A DNA stretch of 64,000 nt from assembly GCA_016717225.1 (NCBI GenBank), contig JADKGB010000001.1, positions 378,727-442,726 on the forward strand. Reading direction: 5' to 3'. The position numbers and the translations under genes are program-made. Origin of the DNA: Flavobacteriales bacterium. GTDB taxonomy: Bacteria > Bacteroidota > Bacteroidia > Flavobacteriales_F > PHOS-HE28. Below the pieces are notes generated by a model, which had not been told where the DNA came from, did not search any database, and saw only the letters and a program-made list of their open reading frames with translations. Below, one piece after another: positions 37,298-47,335 of the stretch (the first letter of the stretch is position 1; the number at the start of each line of letters is the position of its first letter).

Positions 37298-37894
37298 ATG
37301 GAAGCCGACCTTGTATTGTGTACCGGTAACCCCGGAAAGGTGGAAGAGATCCGCGCGTTGCTCCCTGCGCGGCTGAAAATAGTTGGGCTCACGGAGATGG
37401 GACTTCCGCAGGACCTTCCGGAAACGGGAGACACTCTGCATGCGAACGCGGAGCAAAAGGCTCGTTTCGCATTCGAGCGATGCGGGCTGCCCTGCATCGC
37501 CGATGATACCGGGTTGGAGGTGGACGCGTTGAACGGCGCGCCCGGAGTTTTCAGCGCGCGTTATGCAGGCGAAGAAAAAAGCGCTGATGCGAACATGCAC
37601 AAACTGTTGAAGGAGATGCACGGCAGAACCGATCGTCGCGCACGCTTCCGCACAGTGATCGCGCACGTTGACGGAACAGGGGTCGAATTTTTCGAAGGCA
37701 CGGTAGACGGAACCATTACCGAAGAACCGCGCGGAGCGGGCGGCTTCGGCTACGATCCGATCTTTTTGCCGGTGATGAGCAACCTCACGTTCGGGGAGTT
37801 GGATGCCATGCGCAAGAACGCCATCAGTCATCGCGGACAAGCCGTGTGGAAATTGGTGCGCTGGTTGAGCGATCCGCATCACCGGGAGCGCTGA
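37298..37894 (+). CDS. rdgB: Non-canonical purine NTP diphosphatase (Ham1/RdgB)
   Basis: A 198-residue enzyme that hydrolyses dITP, ITP and XTP to monophosphates and so keeps deaminated purines out of DNA and RNA. Features are 'VLCTGNPGKVEEI' at the N-terminus, 'CIADDTGLEVDALNGAPGVFSARYAG' with the catalytic Asp, 'GAGGFGYDPIF' and the terminal 'ISHRGQA' motif. The 3' end overlaps the convergent ddl gene by 16 bases. Confidence 0.95.
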   Translation: MEADLVLCTGNPGKVEEIRALLPARLKIVGLTEMGLPQDLPETGDTLHANAEQKARFAFERCGLPCIADDTGLEVDALNGAPGVFSARYAGEEKSADANMHKLLKEMHGRTDRRARFRTVIAHVDGTGVEFFEGTVDGTITEEPRGAGGFGYDPIFLPVMSNLTFGELDAMRKNAISHRGQAVWKLVRWLSDPHHRER

Positions 37895-38868
37895 ACGCAT
37901 TCGTCCAACAAGCCGTTCACCGCAGGTGCCACACCGATCCCACTCACCTCGAGCATCTTCGGGAAAATGCTGGCACCGCTGAACCCTGGCGTTGTGTTCA
38001 CTTCAATGGTGACCACTTCCGTACCCGTGTAGAAATGATCCACGCGGGCCATGCCGCGGCAACCGAGCGCCCTGTAGATGGCAGCACTGCGTTCCTGCAC
38101 GAGGCGCGTAACATCATCAGGCAATGGCGCGGGGATCAGCTCCTCGGTATCGGTCGCGTGGTACTTGGCTTGGTAGTCGAAGAACTCATGCGTATGGCGG
38201 ATCTCGCACACCGGCAATGCGCGCACTTCACCGTTCAAGCGGATCACGCCGCAGGTGAGCTCCCGGCCTTGTACAAAGGCTTCGCACATCACCGTAGGAT
38301 CTTCCGCAAAGGCCAGATCAAGCGCAGGTTTCAGCTCGGCTGCGGTTTTTACTTTGCTGATGCCGATGCTGCTGCCGCTCTGGTCAGGTTTCACGAAACA
38401 GGGCAGGCCCACGCGATCGATCACGCGCTGTTCGGTACCTGCATCACGCGAAGTGAGCAGTAAGGAATCCGCCACGCGGAAACCCAGATCGCGGAGCATT
38501 CCCGTGGTGGTGTACTTGCTGAACGTGACCGCCATGTTCAGCACGCTACCGGTCTGGTAGGGTACGCCCAGCATGTCCAAATAGCCCTGCAGTTTGCCGT
38601 CTTCCCCCGGTGCGCCGTGTATCGCGATCAACGCAGCCCCGAAACCTTCCGACCCGCGGCCGCGATCAATGGTCAGCGAGCCACGGTCCAGCGGAACATT
38701 GGTTCCGTTGGGCGCTTCGCAGCTCCAGTGCTTTTGTGTGAGGGTGATGTAGAACGGATCGAAACGCTGGCGATCGATAGCGTCCATCATGCGCTGGGCG
38801 CTCTGGTGACTGATCACGGATTCGCCGGTGTAGCCACCGCGGAAAACGGCAATAAGAGGGATCGGCAT
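37879..38868 (-). CDS. ddl: D-alanine--D-alanine ligase
   Basis: 329 residues from the ATG at 38868 (MPIPLIAVFRGGYTGES). The frame stays open far upstream but those residues are not ligase-like. An ATP-grasp enzyme joining two D-Ala for peptidoglycan: 'GAPGEDGKLQGYLDMLGVPYQTG', 'PCFVKPDQSGSSIGISKV', 'ALGCRGMARVDHFY' and 'EVNTTPGFSGASIFPKM' (metal ligands) are all present. It is divergent from the PASTA gene, a pairing commonly seen in Bacteroidota. Confidence 0.95.
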   Translation of the reverse strand: MPIPLIAVFRGGYTGESVISHQSAQRMMDAIDRQRFDPFYITLTQKHWSCEAPNGTNVPLDRGSLTIDRGRGSEGFGAALIAIHGAPGEDGKLQGYLDMLGVPYQTGSVLNMAVTFSKYTTTGMLRDLGFRVADSLLLTSRDAGTEQRVIDRVGLPCFVKPDQSGSSIGISKVKTAAELKPALDLAFAEDPTVMCEAFVQGRELTCGVIRLNGEVRALPVCEIRHTHEFFDYQAKYHATDTEELIPAPLPDDVTRLVQERSAAIYRALGCRGMARVDHFYTGTEVVTIEVNTTPGFSGASIFPKMLEVSGIGVAPAVNGLLDECVQRSR

Positions 38869-39133
38869 TGGGATAGGGTATCGTGGGCGAAGTTCCACTG
38901 TGGCTGGGCAGGGTATGCACTGGAACGCTGCCATTGCCAACCATGGGGTGTGGAAGGAAGGAAAGGGCCTGAGGCCATACTTTTCCCTGGACCACTGTTG
39001 ATCGGGTGGTACCCGATGGAACCTTGTTCCACGAGGCGTTCCCAGTGACACTAAGCACACGGAAGACCCATGGGCTTGAAGCGGGTATCTTCGCCGTCCG
39101 CGCGAATTGCCGTAGTTCCGCGTTTGAAGAAGC

Positions 39134-39955
39134 ATGGCAGATAAGAAGCGGATGATGAGCGTGTTGGCCCCATTGGCGGTGGGTGCTGTATTGGTTGTGC
39201 TCGCCTGGGCATGGCTCAATGTGTACACGCGGCACAATGCGAAGGCCGAGGTGCCTCAATTGAAGGGGCTGGGCTTCGAAGAGGCTCGTGCCAAGGTTGA
39301 AGTGCTTGGCCTACAGGTGGAAGTGATCGACTCGGTGTACAACGACGAAGCACCCAAGAGCACGGTAGTTGAACAGGACCCGAAAGAGGGGCATACGGTG
39401 AAACCGGGCCGCACCATTTACGTGGTGATGAACGCGAGCCGCCCAAAAATGCTGGACATGCCGCAACTGGTGAACCTGAGCAAACGCCAGGCGATCAGTG
39501 TGTTGGACATACTCGGGATCAAGGTGAAGGAAATGCAGTACCGCCCTGACCCTTGCACGGATTGTGTGGTAGCGCAACTCTACAAAGGCAAGCCGATCAC
39601 AGCGGAAACCCGCATTCGCCGTGGCGAAGCGATAACGCTGGTACTGGGCAGCGGCATGAATGGCGAACGGGTGCAGGTGCCCGATATACGCGGGTTGAAC
39701 CTGGCCGAGCTGAAAGCGGTATTGAACCTGGCCTCGCTCAATTTGGGTGTGGTTGTGGAATGTCCCGGATGCAATACGGCGGCGGATACGGCGTTGGCGC
39801 GAGTGGAACGCCAATCACCGGAGCCATACCGCAACAACATGATCGGAGCGGGTGGTATGATCGATGTGTGGCTTACCCAGGATACAACGGGCCTGGATCC
39901 AGCACCCGGGACCATAGACTCTTTGAACAATGATGGAAACGATGGCAACGAATAG
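39134..39955 (+). CDS. PASTA domain membrane protein
   Basis: A 273-residue bitopic protein: a short cytoplasmic N-terminus, a transmembrane helix (about 10-30) and three extracytoplasmic PASTA repeats at about 38-105, 106-180 and 186-255 (VPQLKGLGFEEARAKVE, MPQLVNLSKRQAISVLD, VPDIRGLNLAELKAVL). PASTA domains bind peptidoglycan fragments. No kinase domain is fused. The location next to ddl and an RluA-family gene is a conserved cell-envelope neighbourhood. Confidence 0.9.
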   Translation: MADKKRMMSVLAPLAVGAVLVVLAWAWLNVYTRHNAKAEVPQLKGLGFEEARAKVEVLGLQVEVIDSVYNDEAPKSTVVEQDPKEGHTVKPGRTIYVVMNASRPKMLDMPQLVNLSKRQAISVLDILGIKVKEMQYRPDPCTDCVVAQLYKGKPITAETRIRRGEAITLVLGSGMNGERVQVPDIRGLNLAELKAVLNLASLNLGVVVECPGCNTAADTALARVERQSPEPYRNNMIGAGGMIDVWLTQDTTGLDPAPGTIDSLNNDGNDGNE

Positions 39956-42215
39956 GAGATCGGTCGCTGGTGTGATCGGCCTCGTTTTGGTCACTGTGTG
40001 CGCTGCGCAATCTCCGGAGAGTTGGCAAGCCCTGCGTTCACAACCGCGTGCGACTGCTGCTCCTGTGCTTCAGCGGAGTGTCGATCTGAACGAGCATTTC
40101 ATCTATTTGTACCAACCCCAAACCCTGCCTATTGTCGATGATTTTTCCGTTGATCGCACGCGGCATTTGAACGCCAGTTCGAGCGATGCCAACGTAACGT
40201 TGATCGAGACGATCTACACGTTGGAAGTGGGAGGTGTGAGTACAGCTGACATGGCGTTCCAGTCGAACACCACCTTTCTGTACACTACGGATACAGTGGG
40301 AACGGACACCACGGTCATTACGGCGAACACTCCGATCAGTGTAACACTTACCGATATTTCCGTTTACCCCGTAACCGATACGATCGTATTGATGTGGCCT
40401 GCGTACTCGGTGTACGACACCGTGGGTAACGCGACCACGGATACGGTGTACTTGCCGTTGCCGAACGTCTTTCAGGATTCGCTTTTCGTTTACGAAGTGG
40501 CCGCTCAAACCACCACGTACACCAATCCAGACAACTCGCTGAAGCCGCTGATCCTGTGGGAAGAGGACGAGGCGTTCATCAATGGAACGTACCCCATCGA
40601 TCCGCCCACGATCGGCGTGGCCAGCTTCGATGGCATGGACCGCACAGGTTTTCCGTACGCCCCCGAGAACCCGAACTTTCAGGGCATCGCTGACCATCTC
40701 ACGTCGGTCCCCATCAACCTCACCGGTGTTGCTGGAGACAGTGTGTATTTGAGTTTTTTCTTCCAACCACGCGGTCTCAGCGGTGATCTTGAATTCGATG
40801 CGAGCGACAGTTTGCGGTTGGAGTATTATGCGCCTCAGCTGGACCAATGGAGCGTTGTTTGGAGCACACCCTACCTGAATGGCGATCAACCGTTCACCCA
40901 GGTGATGTTGCCCATTGTCTTTGATCAATACCTGAAGGATGGCTTCCGCATGCGCTTCAGCAACCGCGCAACATTGGGCGGGCCGGTGGACCATTGGCAC
41001 ATCGATTATGTGCGTCTCGCCAAGCAACGCAGCATCACGGATATCGCGTTGCAGGACAAGAGCTATGTCTATCCTGCGTCCACGCTGCTCTCCCAATACA
41101 CCTCTGTGCCGTTCGCAAAATTCACCGCTGATCCGGGTGCATACATGGCCCAGAGCGTGGATCTGGCGCTGAACAACCTGTCCGATGATGCGCTGATCAC
41201 CTGGGGTTATCGCGTAGATACCGACTGCGGCTCCAGTTCGGTCTTTCCTGCCGAAGGACTCAATCCGGGCAGCAATGCGAATTCGACCTTCACGACATCG
41301 TATGACATCAACAGCGGTGCGAACAACTACCAGTACGATCTGAGCGGCTGCGCGGATGCCGCCTTCGCCACTACCAAGTTCTGGACCACGGCGAACAACA
41401 CGAACATCATCGCTTACAACGACACCAATACGGTCGTTCAACAGATCAGCAATTATTACAGTTATGATGATGGTAGCGCGGAACAGAGCTACTCCTTCAA
41501 CGGCAATTGTGTCGGCTGCCGTTTGGCATACCGGTTCGACGGACAAGGACCGGATTCGCTTCGCGCCATTCGTGTCTACTTCGATCCGATCTTCAGCTAC
41601 TCGGACATCTTCAATGATCCACGCAACGGTTCCTTCCTTGTGACGGTGTGGAGTGCCGATCTGAACGCTGACCCCGTTTTCCAGAACGTCACCTTCAGCT
41701 CGCCGGAGTACAGGCAGTGGGGTCCGAACTACTTCGTGGAATATCCATTGGATAGCACCATTGCGGTGAACGGTACGTTCCACGTGGGCTGGGTTCAAAC
41801 CAACAGTACCAAGGTGCACTTGGGGCTGGATAGGAACACGACGAACAACAACACGCGCATGTTCTACAACACGGGAGCCAGCTGGGAGCAAAGCGAAGCA
41901 CCGGGCAGTTGGATGATCCGTCCGGTGATGCAGAGTGCTGTTGATCCGTTTGCGGGCGTTCCTGAACAGGATGTCAACGCATCAATGATGATCTTCCCGA
42001 ACCCTGCGAGCGATGAATTGCGGATCAAAACCACCGATGGCACTGTACGATCCATCGAGATCCTGGATGCAACCGGAAGACTTGCCCTGAGTGCTCCGCA
42101 TGCGGAAGGAAGTGTGGTTCAACTCTCTATTTTATCGCCAGGGATCTACCTGGTTCGAGCATTGGACGGGACTGGCCGTGCGCTCGCACAACAACGACTG
42201 ATCGTGCAACGCTGA
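39942..42215 (+). CDS. Secreted T9SS type A sorting domain protein
   Basis: 757 residues from the ATG at 39942 (MATNRRSVAGVIGLVLVTVCAAQ signal peptide). Two other in-frame ATGs lie up to 12 bases upstream, inside the PASTA gene end. The body is Thr/Asp/Asn-rich beta structure without a recognised catalytic motif. The C-terminal about 80 residues (MIFPNPASDELRI ... LSPGIYLVRAL) are the T9SS type A sorting signal. Likely a large surface-attached or secreted structural protein. Confidence 0.85.
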   Translation: MATNRRSVAGVIGLVLVTVCAAQSPESWQALRSQPRATAAPVLQRSVDLNEHFIYLYQPQTLPIVDDFSVDRTRHLNASSSDANVTLIETIYTLEVGGVSTADMAFQSNTTFLYTTDTVGTDTTVITANTPISVTLTDISVYPVTDTIVLMWPAYSVYDTVGNATTDTVYLPLPNVFQDSLFVYEVAAQTTTYTNPDNSLKPLILWEEDEAFINGTYPIDPPTIGVASFDGMDRTGFPYAPENPNFQGIADHLTSVPINLTGVAGDSVYLSFFFQPRGLSGDLEFDASDSLRLEYYAPQLDQWSVVWSTPYLNGDQPFTQVMLPIVFDQYLKDGFRMRFSNRATLGGPVDHWHIDYVRLAKQRSITDIALQDKSYVYPASTLLSQYTSVPFAKFTADPGAYMAQSVDLALNNLSDDALITWGYRVDTDCGSSSVFPAEGLNPGSNANSTFTTSYDINSGANNYQYDLSGCADAAFATTKFWTTANNTNIIAYNDTNTVVQQISNYYSYDDGSAEQSYSFNGNCVGCRLAYRFDGQGPDSLRAIRVYFDPIFSYSDIFNDPRNGSFLVTVWSADLNADPVFQNVTFSSPEYRQWGPNYFVEYPLDSTIAVNGTFHVGWVQTNSTKVHLGLDRNTTNNNTRMFYNTGASWEQSEAPGSWMIRPVMQSAVDPFAGVPEQDVNASMMIFPNPASDELRIKTTDGTVRSIEILDATGRLALSAPHAEGSVVQLSILSPGIYLVRALDGTGRALAQQRLIVQR

Positions 42216-42216
42216 T

Positions 42217-43383
42217 ATGAGCCAACTGACCAAAGCACAACGCGAGGCACTGAAGAAGCCTGTTGAGAAAGCACCCGAACTGCGCTTCCCCGAGGATCTG
42301 CCAGAAGGCTCGGATCTTTCTGAAGAACAGGAACTGTACGAGCACCATCGCATTGTTTGCGATAAAGGGCAAGGGCTGTTACGATTGGACAAGTTCTTGT
42401 TCGAGCGCCTGCCCAACATCAGCCGCAATCGCATTGCGACCGCTGCTCGAGGAGGGCATGTTCGCGTGAACGGAAAGTCGCAGAAACCGAGCTATCAGGT
42501 AAAGCCGCTGGATGACATCAGCATGGTGTTGCCGTGGCCCGTGCGCGAGGTTGATCTGAAGCCGGAGAACATTCCGCTCACGGTGCTTTACGAGGATGAG
42601 CACATCCTGATCATCAACAAGCAAGCGGGATTGGTGGTACACCCCGGCCATGGGAATTGGACCGGCACATTGGTGAACGCGCTGCTCTACCACTTCGGGC
42701 AACAAGCAAAGAAGGTGCAGATGCCCGGTCAAGCCGGGCAGGACGCACGCCCAGGTTTGGTGCATCGGTTGGACAAGAACACGAGTGGTGTGATGGTGAT
42801 CGGTAAAACCGACGAGGCCATGACGCATCTCGCGCGGCAATTTTTCGATCGCACCAACGACCGACGTTACTTGGCCATGGTTTGGGGCGATTTCGAAGAA
42901 GAGGAAGGAACCATAGAAGGCAACATCGGCCGCTCCCCGAAGGATCGTACGGTGATGCAGGTATTCCCCGATGGTGACCAAGGGAAAACAGCCATCACGC
43001 ATTGGAAGGTGGTGGAACGTTTCACCTACGTCACATTGGTGGAGTGCAAGTTGGAAACCGGTCGCACGCACCAGATCCGCGCGCACATGCGGTACCTGGG
43101 TCACCAGCTTTTCAATGATGTGGAATACGACGGTGGTCGCGTGGTGAAGGGCACCGTGTTCACCAAATACAAGCAGTTCGTGCTGAACGCGTTCGAGATC
43201 TGTCCTCGGCAAGCGTTGCATGCGGCGGTGTTGGAGATCGATCACCCGGCTACCGGCAAACGCATGCGGTTCGAGAGTCCACTTCCACCGGACATGAGCG
43301 CGCTGTTGGAGAAGTGGCGCAAATACGTGGCTGGTGGAATTTCTGAGCGGAGGCTCGAGGAAGCCGAGGATCAGGTAGACTGA
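42217..43383 (+). CDS. rluD: RluA-family pseudouridine synthase (RluD-like)
   Basis: A 388-residue RNA-modifying enzyme. An acidic N-terminal extension (about 1-45) precedes an S4 RNA-binding domain (LDKFLFERLPNISRNRI ... GHVRVNGK, about 52-105). The catalytic domain follows with the active-site Asp in 'GLVHRLDKNTSGVMVIGKT' and 'LETGRTHQIRAHM'. The RluD call (23S rRNA helix 69, positions 1911/1915/1917) fits the S4 domain; the exact site is inferred. Its end overlaps the convergent membrane-protein gene by 13 bases. Confidence 0.9.
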   Translation: MSQLTKAQREALKKPVEKAPELRFPEDLPEGSDLSEEQELYEHHRIVCDKGQGLLRLDKFLFERLPNISRNRIATAARGGHVRVNGKSQKPSYQVKPLDDISMVLPWPVREVDLKPENIPLTVLYEDEHILIINKQAGLVVHPGHGNWTGTLVNALLYHFGQQAKKVQMPGQAGQDARPGLVHRLDKNTSGVMVIGKTDEAMTHLARQFFDRTNDRRYLAMVWGDFEEEEGTIEGNIGRSPKDRTVMQVFPDGDQGKTAITHWKVVERFTYVTLVECKLETGRTHQIRAHMRYLGHQLFNDVEYDGGRVVKGTVFTKYKQFVLNAFEICPRQALHAAVLEIDHPATGKRMRFESPLPPDMSALLEKWRKYVAGGISERRLEEAEDQVD

Positions 43384-44834
43384 TCAGCGTGTTGGCGTGT
43401 GAAGACGGTATGCAAGAACCACACAGCCATTACCAGGCCCCCCGGATAGAAGGGCACGAGGTATCTGTATTCGCAGAACCGCAGAACGAAAGGATGCACC
43501 AGTAGTCCATACCCGAACATCAGCGGCACAATCAAGGCCCATCTCGGCCAGCGGCGATGGAAAAGCGCGACGATCGCGCCTGCAGAGCCGAGCAGCATGG
43601 TGCCCAAATACAGCGCGGAGTAGAACCACTTCACCGATCGCTCCGCGACATTCCTCGGTCTTGGCAAGTCCAAATACGTTCCACTATGCAGGGTGAAGAT
43701 CCCCAGCAGCCGTAAGGGAGCCACCACGTGGTAATGCCAAGGATGCTCATGCTTGAACGAACGCACATACGCATCACTGCGCTGCACGATATAGGCGAAT
43801 GTGGACCGCTTCTGGGCCGGGTCTTGCGTGGTGTTCCAGTACTGTACGTTCGCAGCGAGCGCCAACAAGCTATCCATCGGGAAGTCCGTGGTGGTCGCAA
43901 AAGCAGGGATCGTTGGTTTCGGCTGGTAGTTGGCCAGCCATTCGGGCTCACCCTTGTCGCGAATATTGAACGCCCGGATCTCCGCGTCGGGATCCCACCA
44001 CGTCAGGCTGCCGCCGAAGGATCGAACGACCAACCCCACATGGTAGTTCGGGGTTTCCAGGTAATCGGGCATCAGGAGAGTGGTGGTGATCGGAACGAAC
44101 GTGCCGTGAACCATGTAATTGCGACCGATCCAAGCCGATTCTACAGCGATAAAAGGCAGAAGCGAAAAGACCGCAAGCATCGATCGCACACGCATGGATG
44201 TGGTTCTGTGCATGAGGTAGATCAGCGGCGGTAGCATCAGCAAGGGGAACATCACAGGGCGCATGAACGCGGCCCAGGTAAAACAGAAACCCGCGCACAA
44301 GGCGAGGGAAAGGCGCGAACGTTCGAGCGAACGGAACGCGGCGTACGTACCGATCACCAACGTGGAGGTGGTAAGGCTTTCGGTGAGGGGTAGCACATCA
44401 TAGAGCGAAACGAAGGAGCTGATGGCGTAGACCCAGAACACGCTCGCGAACACCGTCCTATTGCGGGTGATCATCCAAGCGATGCGGGCAAGCAGCACAA
44501 CGGCGATCGCATCCATGATCAATTGCAGCACGAGCAGCGCGTTCAATGCTTGTGCTTGCGGAAGCAGGAGACGCAGCAGGCCATACGGCAAGCCATAGCC
44601 CGGCATTCGTAGATCCGGGAAGTAGGAGCCCGAAGCCAGGAGGTGTTCTATCGGCTCGATGTAGCTGTACGAATCGTGACTTATGCCGCCCCAGTAACCC
44701 GGAAAGGCGGAATACCGGAACCGCATGATCAACACCACGAACAAGGCGGATTTGAACAGCAGCGCGACCAAGAGGCAAGACCACGGTCGATCGTGCTGGA
44801 TCAACTTGGAGAGAGCGCGTACCAACCCGTTCAT
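43371..44834 (-). CDS. Polytopic membrane protein, GT39/GT-C-like
   Basis: About 487 residues from the ATG at 44834; an in-frame ATG 42 bases upstream is less likely. There are nine or more transmembrane helices. The first periplasmic loop 'GISHDSYSYIEPIEHLLASGSYFPDLRMPGYGLPYGLLR' has the Asp and Pro-Gly-Tyr arrangement of GT-C glycosyltransferases (PMT/ArnT-like) that use lipid-linked donors. It is not linked to other glycan genes here. The family-level call is tentative. Confidence 0.6.
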   Translation of the reverse strand: MNGLVRALSKLIQHDRPWSCLLVALLFKSALFVVLIMRFRYSAFPGYWGGISHDSYSYIEPIEHLLASGSYFPDLRMPGYGLPYGLLRLLLPQAQALNALLVLQLIMDAIAVVLLARIAWMITRNRTVFASVFWVYAISSFVSLYDVLPLTESLTTSTLVIGTYAAFRSLERSRLSLALCAGFCFTWAAFMRPVMFPLLMLPPLIYLMHRTTSMRVRSMLAVFSLLPFIAVESAWIGRNYMVHGTFVPITTTLLMPDYLETPNYHVGLVVRSFGGSLTWWDPDAEIRAFNIRDKGEPEWLANYQPKPTIPAFATTTDFPMDSLLALAANVQYWNTTQDPAQKRSTFAYIVQRSDAYVRSFKHEHPWHYHVVAPLRLLGIFTLHSGTYLDLPRPRNVAERSVKWFYSALYLGTMLLGSAGAIVALFHRRWPRWALIVPLMFGYGLLVHPFVLRFCEYRYLVPFYPGGLVMAVWFLHTVFTRQHADQST

Positions 44835-44912
44835 GCGCGAACAAAATAGGTCATGCGCTCCAAAGGACCGGACCATGCTTCAGTGCAGGTGCTGGCGATC
44901 GGCGGAACCGTC

Positions 44913-46856
44913 TCACTTCGCCGAGACCGAACCCTCAGCCTCCGCCTTCTCCATCAGCACCAACCAACGCTCGCTCTTTTCGTCCAGTTGCTTGCCGGTC
45001 GCTTCCAGCTCCAGGCTCAGCTTCATCATGGCGTGGTGGTCCGTACCACCATCGGCGAGTTTGGCGAGGAGCTCTTCTTTCTTTTTTTCCAGTGCAGGCA
45101 CTTCCTTCTCCAACTTCTTCAGGTCGTTCTTCTCGGCGAAGGTCATCTTCTTTTTCACCGCACCCGCATCATCGGAACCGGAGGCTTTCTTCTTTTCTTC
45201 AACAGCGGTGCTTTTCACTCCGACCAGCTTCGCGCCGGCCGCAGCTTGGGCCGCGCGCATCTTCTGCATTTCGCGCAGTTCGGTGTAGTTGCCCACCCAC
45301 TCCTTGATCACCCCCTCGCCTTCGAACACCAGCAACTTCGTACACAGCTTGTCCATGAAGAAGCGGTCGTGGCTTACCACCAGCAGGCAGATGTCCAGCT
45401 CGGAAAGAAAATCCTCCAGTGCGTTCAGCGTGGGAATATCCAAGTCGTTCGTAGGCTCGTCGAGGATCAGCACGTTCGGGTTCTTCATCAGCACGGTACA
45501 CAGATAGAGACGGCGCTTCTCGCCACCGCTCAACGTGCTCACATACTGGAACTGCTGCTCCTTGTCGAACAGGAATCGTTCCAGCAGACCCGATGCCGTC
45601 AGAGTTTTCCCCTTGCTCAATGGGATCACTTCGGCGATGGCGCGCACGACTTCAATGATGCGCTTGTCCTCCTTCATCTGCAGGCCTTGCTGCCCGAAGG
45701 TGCCCAGCACCACCGTGGAACCGATGGACACCGTACCCGCATCGGGTTTGATCCGTTCCGTGAGCAGGTCCAGGAAGGTGCTCTTGCCAATGCCGTTCGG
45801 CCCCACAATGCCAACACGGTCGCCGCCCTTCAATGAATAATTCCAATGGGCAACGATGGGCTTGTAGGTCTCCGGTTGTGATGGATCCCCGAAACTCTTG
45901 GTGAGGTTGCGCGCCTCGATCACTTTGCCGCCCAAGCGCGCGCTCTGCACATCGATGCTCACCTGGTCGCGGGAGAAGTCGCGCGTTGCGAGTGCCTTGA
46001 TGTCTTCGAACTTGTCCAACCGGCTCTTGCTCTTGGTGCCGCGTGCACGGGGCATCTTGCGCACCCACGCCAGCTCGCTTTTCATCAGGCCCTTCAAGTG
46101 GTGCTGGGTGGCATCGCGCACCTCGTCCAGTGCGGCCTTCTTCTCCACGTAGTAGCTGTAGTTCCCTTTGAAACGTGTGAAGGAACCGAACTCCATCTCG
46201 ATGATCTCGTCGCACACGTTGTCCAGAAAGTGGCGATCGTGCGTTACCAGCAAAAGCGTTACTCCGGGCGCGCTGAGTTCTTCTTCCAACTGCTCGATCA
46301 TCTGCATATCGAGGTGGTTGGTAGGCTCGTCCAGGATCAGCACATCGGGCATGTTGATGAGCACCTTGGCCATCGCCACGCGTTTCTGCTGACCGCCACT
46401 GAGCGTGTTCACCGGTTGCTCCAGATCGCGCAGGTTGAACTGGAAGAGCAGGCGCTTCACGCGGGCTTCGTGGTCCCACGCGTTGTTCTCCGTCATCTTC
46501 TCGATGGCGTCGTGCATGGCCTCATCGCCGAGGTGCCGCTCCACCGCGTGCTCGTATGCGCGAATGGCGTTCGTTACCGGATCATCCTGATCGAGCATCT
46601 CGTCCACCAGCGAATGCGTGGCGGTCATCGACACGTTCTGGTCCAGGTAGCCGATGCGCAGCCCTTTGTTGAAGGTGATCTTGCCTTCATCGGGTTTCTC
46701 CAGACCGGCGATGCACTTCAGCAGTGTGCTCTTACCGGTGCCGTTGCGGGCCACGATGGCGGTCTTCTGACCTTTCTCCAAACCGAAGGAAACGTCACTG
46801 AACAATTGGCGCGGGCCATAACGTTTGGCGAGGCGTTCTACGGAAAGGCAGTTCAT
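44913..46856 (-). CDS. ABC-F family ATP-binding protein (Uup-like)
   Basis: A 647-residue soluble protein with two ABC ATPase domains: Walker A 'ARNGTGKST' and 'GPNGIGKST', signatures 'LSGGQQKR' and 'LSGGEKRR', and Walker B 'LILDEPTNHLD' and 'LILDEPTNDLD'. The linker is about 80 residues and a coiled-coil extension (about 560-640, EKKKASG...LEKEVPALEKKKEEL) matches the Uup/ABC-F C-terminal domain. ABC-F proteins act on the ribosome or in DNA metabolism and are not transporters. It overlaps the four-helix-bundle gene by 4 bases. Confidence 0.93.
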   Translation of the reverse strand: MNCLSVERLAKRYGPRQLFSDVSFGLEKGQKTAIVARNGTGKSTLLKCIAGLEKPDEGKITFNKGLRIGYLDQNVSMTATHSLVDEMLDQDDPVTNAIRAYEHAVERHLGDEAMHDAIEKMTENNAWDHEARVKRLLFQFNLRDLEQPVNTLSGGQQKRVAMAKVLINMPDVLILDEPTNHLDMQMIEQLEEELSAPGVTLLLVTHDRHFLDNVCDEIIEMEFGSFTRFKGNYSYYVEKKAALDEVRDATQHHLKGLMKSELAWVRKMPRARGTKSKSRLDKFEDIKALATRDFSRDQVSIDVQSARLGGKVIEARNLTKSFGDPSQPETYKPIVAHWNYSLKGGDRVGIVGPNGIGKSTFLDLLTERIKPDAGTVSIGSTVVLGTFGQQGLQMKEDKRIIEVVRAIAEVIPLSKGKTLTASGLLERFLFDKEQQFQYVSTLSGGEKRRLYLCTVLMKNPNVLILDEPTNDLDIPTLNALEDFLSELDICLLVVSHDRFFMDKLCTKLLVFEGEGVIKEWVGNYTELREMQKMRAAQAAAGAKLVGVKSTAVEEKKKASGSDDAGAVKKKMTFAEKNDLKKLEKEVPALEKKKEELLAKLADGGTDHHAMMKLSLELEATGKQLDEKSERWLVLMEKAEAEGSVSAK

Positions 46857-47335
46857 AGGGGGCGCGAATGTACCGGAGGGCTGAATGCGAGTTGGCAGTT
46901 TTTCAGTTTCCAGTTTTCAGTTGGCAGTTTCCAGTTTTTCAGTTTGCAGTTGCATTCTGGTGTAGCTAGCCGTGCACGCCGTACGTAGGGGTCGTTCATC
47001 ATGTCGTTCAGCAGCTTGCCTACTTGATCATATTCATCAACCATCGGTCCGTGCTGTTCGGCTGTGATGTAACCGAAGGCCAAAGCGAAGTCCAGGTGTA
47101 CGATGGTTTCCGAGCACTCTGCGTCCGAGTCCGTGAGCTTGGAAATGAAGTGGGACACGTAGCGCCTCTTCCGGTAGCTCTCCGCCAAATTCGCACAAAC
47201 ACTGCGCGACGATCGCTGCACCTGATCAGTAAGCGTGTAAAGCTCCTCGCGCGGGAACTTCCGTGTCACTTCCCTTACCTGAAGAGCCAATGAAAACGCC
47301 TTCTTGTAGACGATAAGATCCTTGAACGTACCCAT
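46853..47335 (-). CDS. Four-helix-bundle protein (23S rRNA intervening-sequence type)
   Basis: A 160-residue protein. Residues about 1-122 form the compact four-helix bundle (FKDLIVYKKAFSLALQV, DQVQRSSRSVCANLAESYRKR, SDAECSETIVHLDFAL) of the S23/IVS-encoded family, found in many Bacteroidota copies. The function is unknown, with nucleic-acid-related roles suspected. The last about 30 residues are low-complexity Lys/Asn/Trp/Leu encoded by a degenerate repeat (46890-46965), so the natural stop may have been lost. Confidence 0.83.
   Translation of the reverse strand: MGTFKDLIVYKKAFSLALQVREVTRKFPREELYTLTDQVQRSSRSVCANLAESYRKRRYVSHFISKLTDSDAECSETIVHLDFALAFGYITAEQHGPMVDEYDQVGKLLNDMMNDPYVRRARLATPECNCKLKNWKLPTENWKLKNCQLAFSPPVHSRPL
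46890..46965. repeat. Degenerate GGCAGTTTTTCAGTTTCCAG-like word repeat
   Basis: Words such as TTGGCAGTTT, TTTCAGTTTCCAG and TTTTTCAGTTTGCAG recur about six times in 76 bases, inside the 3' end of the four-helix-bundle gene. A related set (GCAGAACTGCGAACTGTAAACTACTGAACTG, split words) lies at about 47390-47435, just upstream of the same gene. The two sets flank it and are roughly reverse complements (CAGTT versus AACTG). Confidence 0.6.

Noticed and set aside
40038..41891. 617-codon minus-strand ORF opposite the T9SS gene
   Set aside because: Composition is that of an antisense shadow (His/Arg/Val/Gly-rich), with no domain, while the plus strand has a signal peptide and sorting domain.
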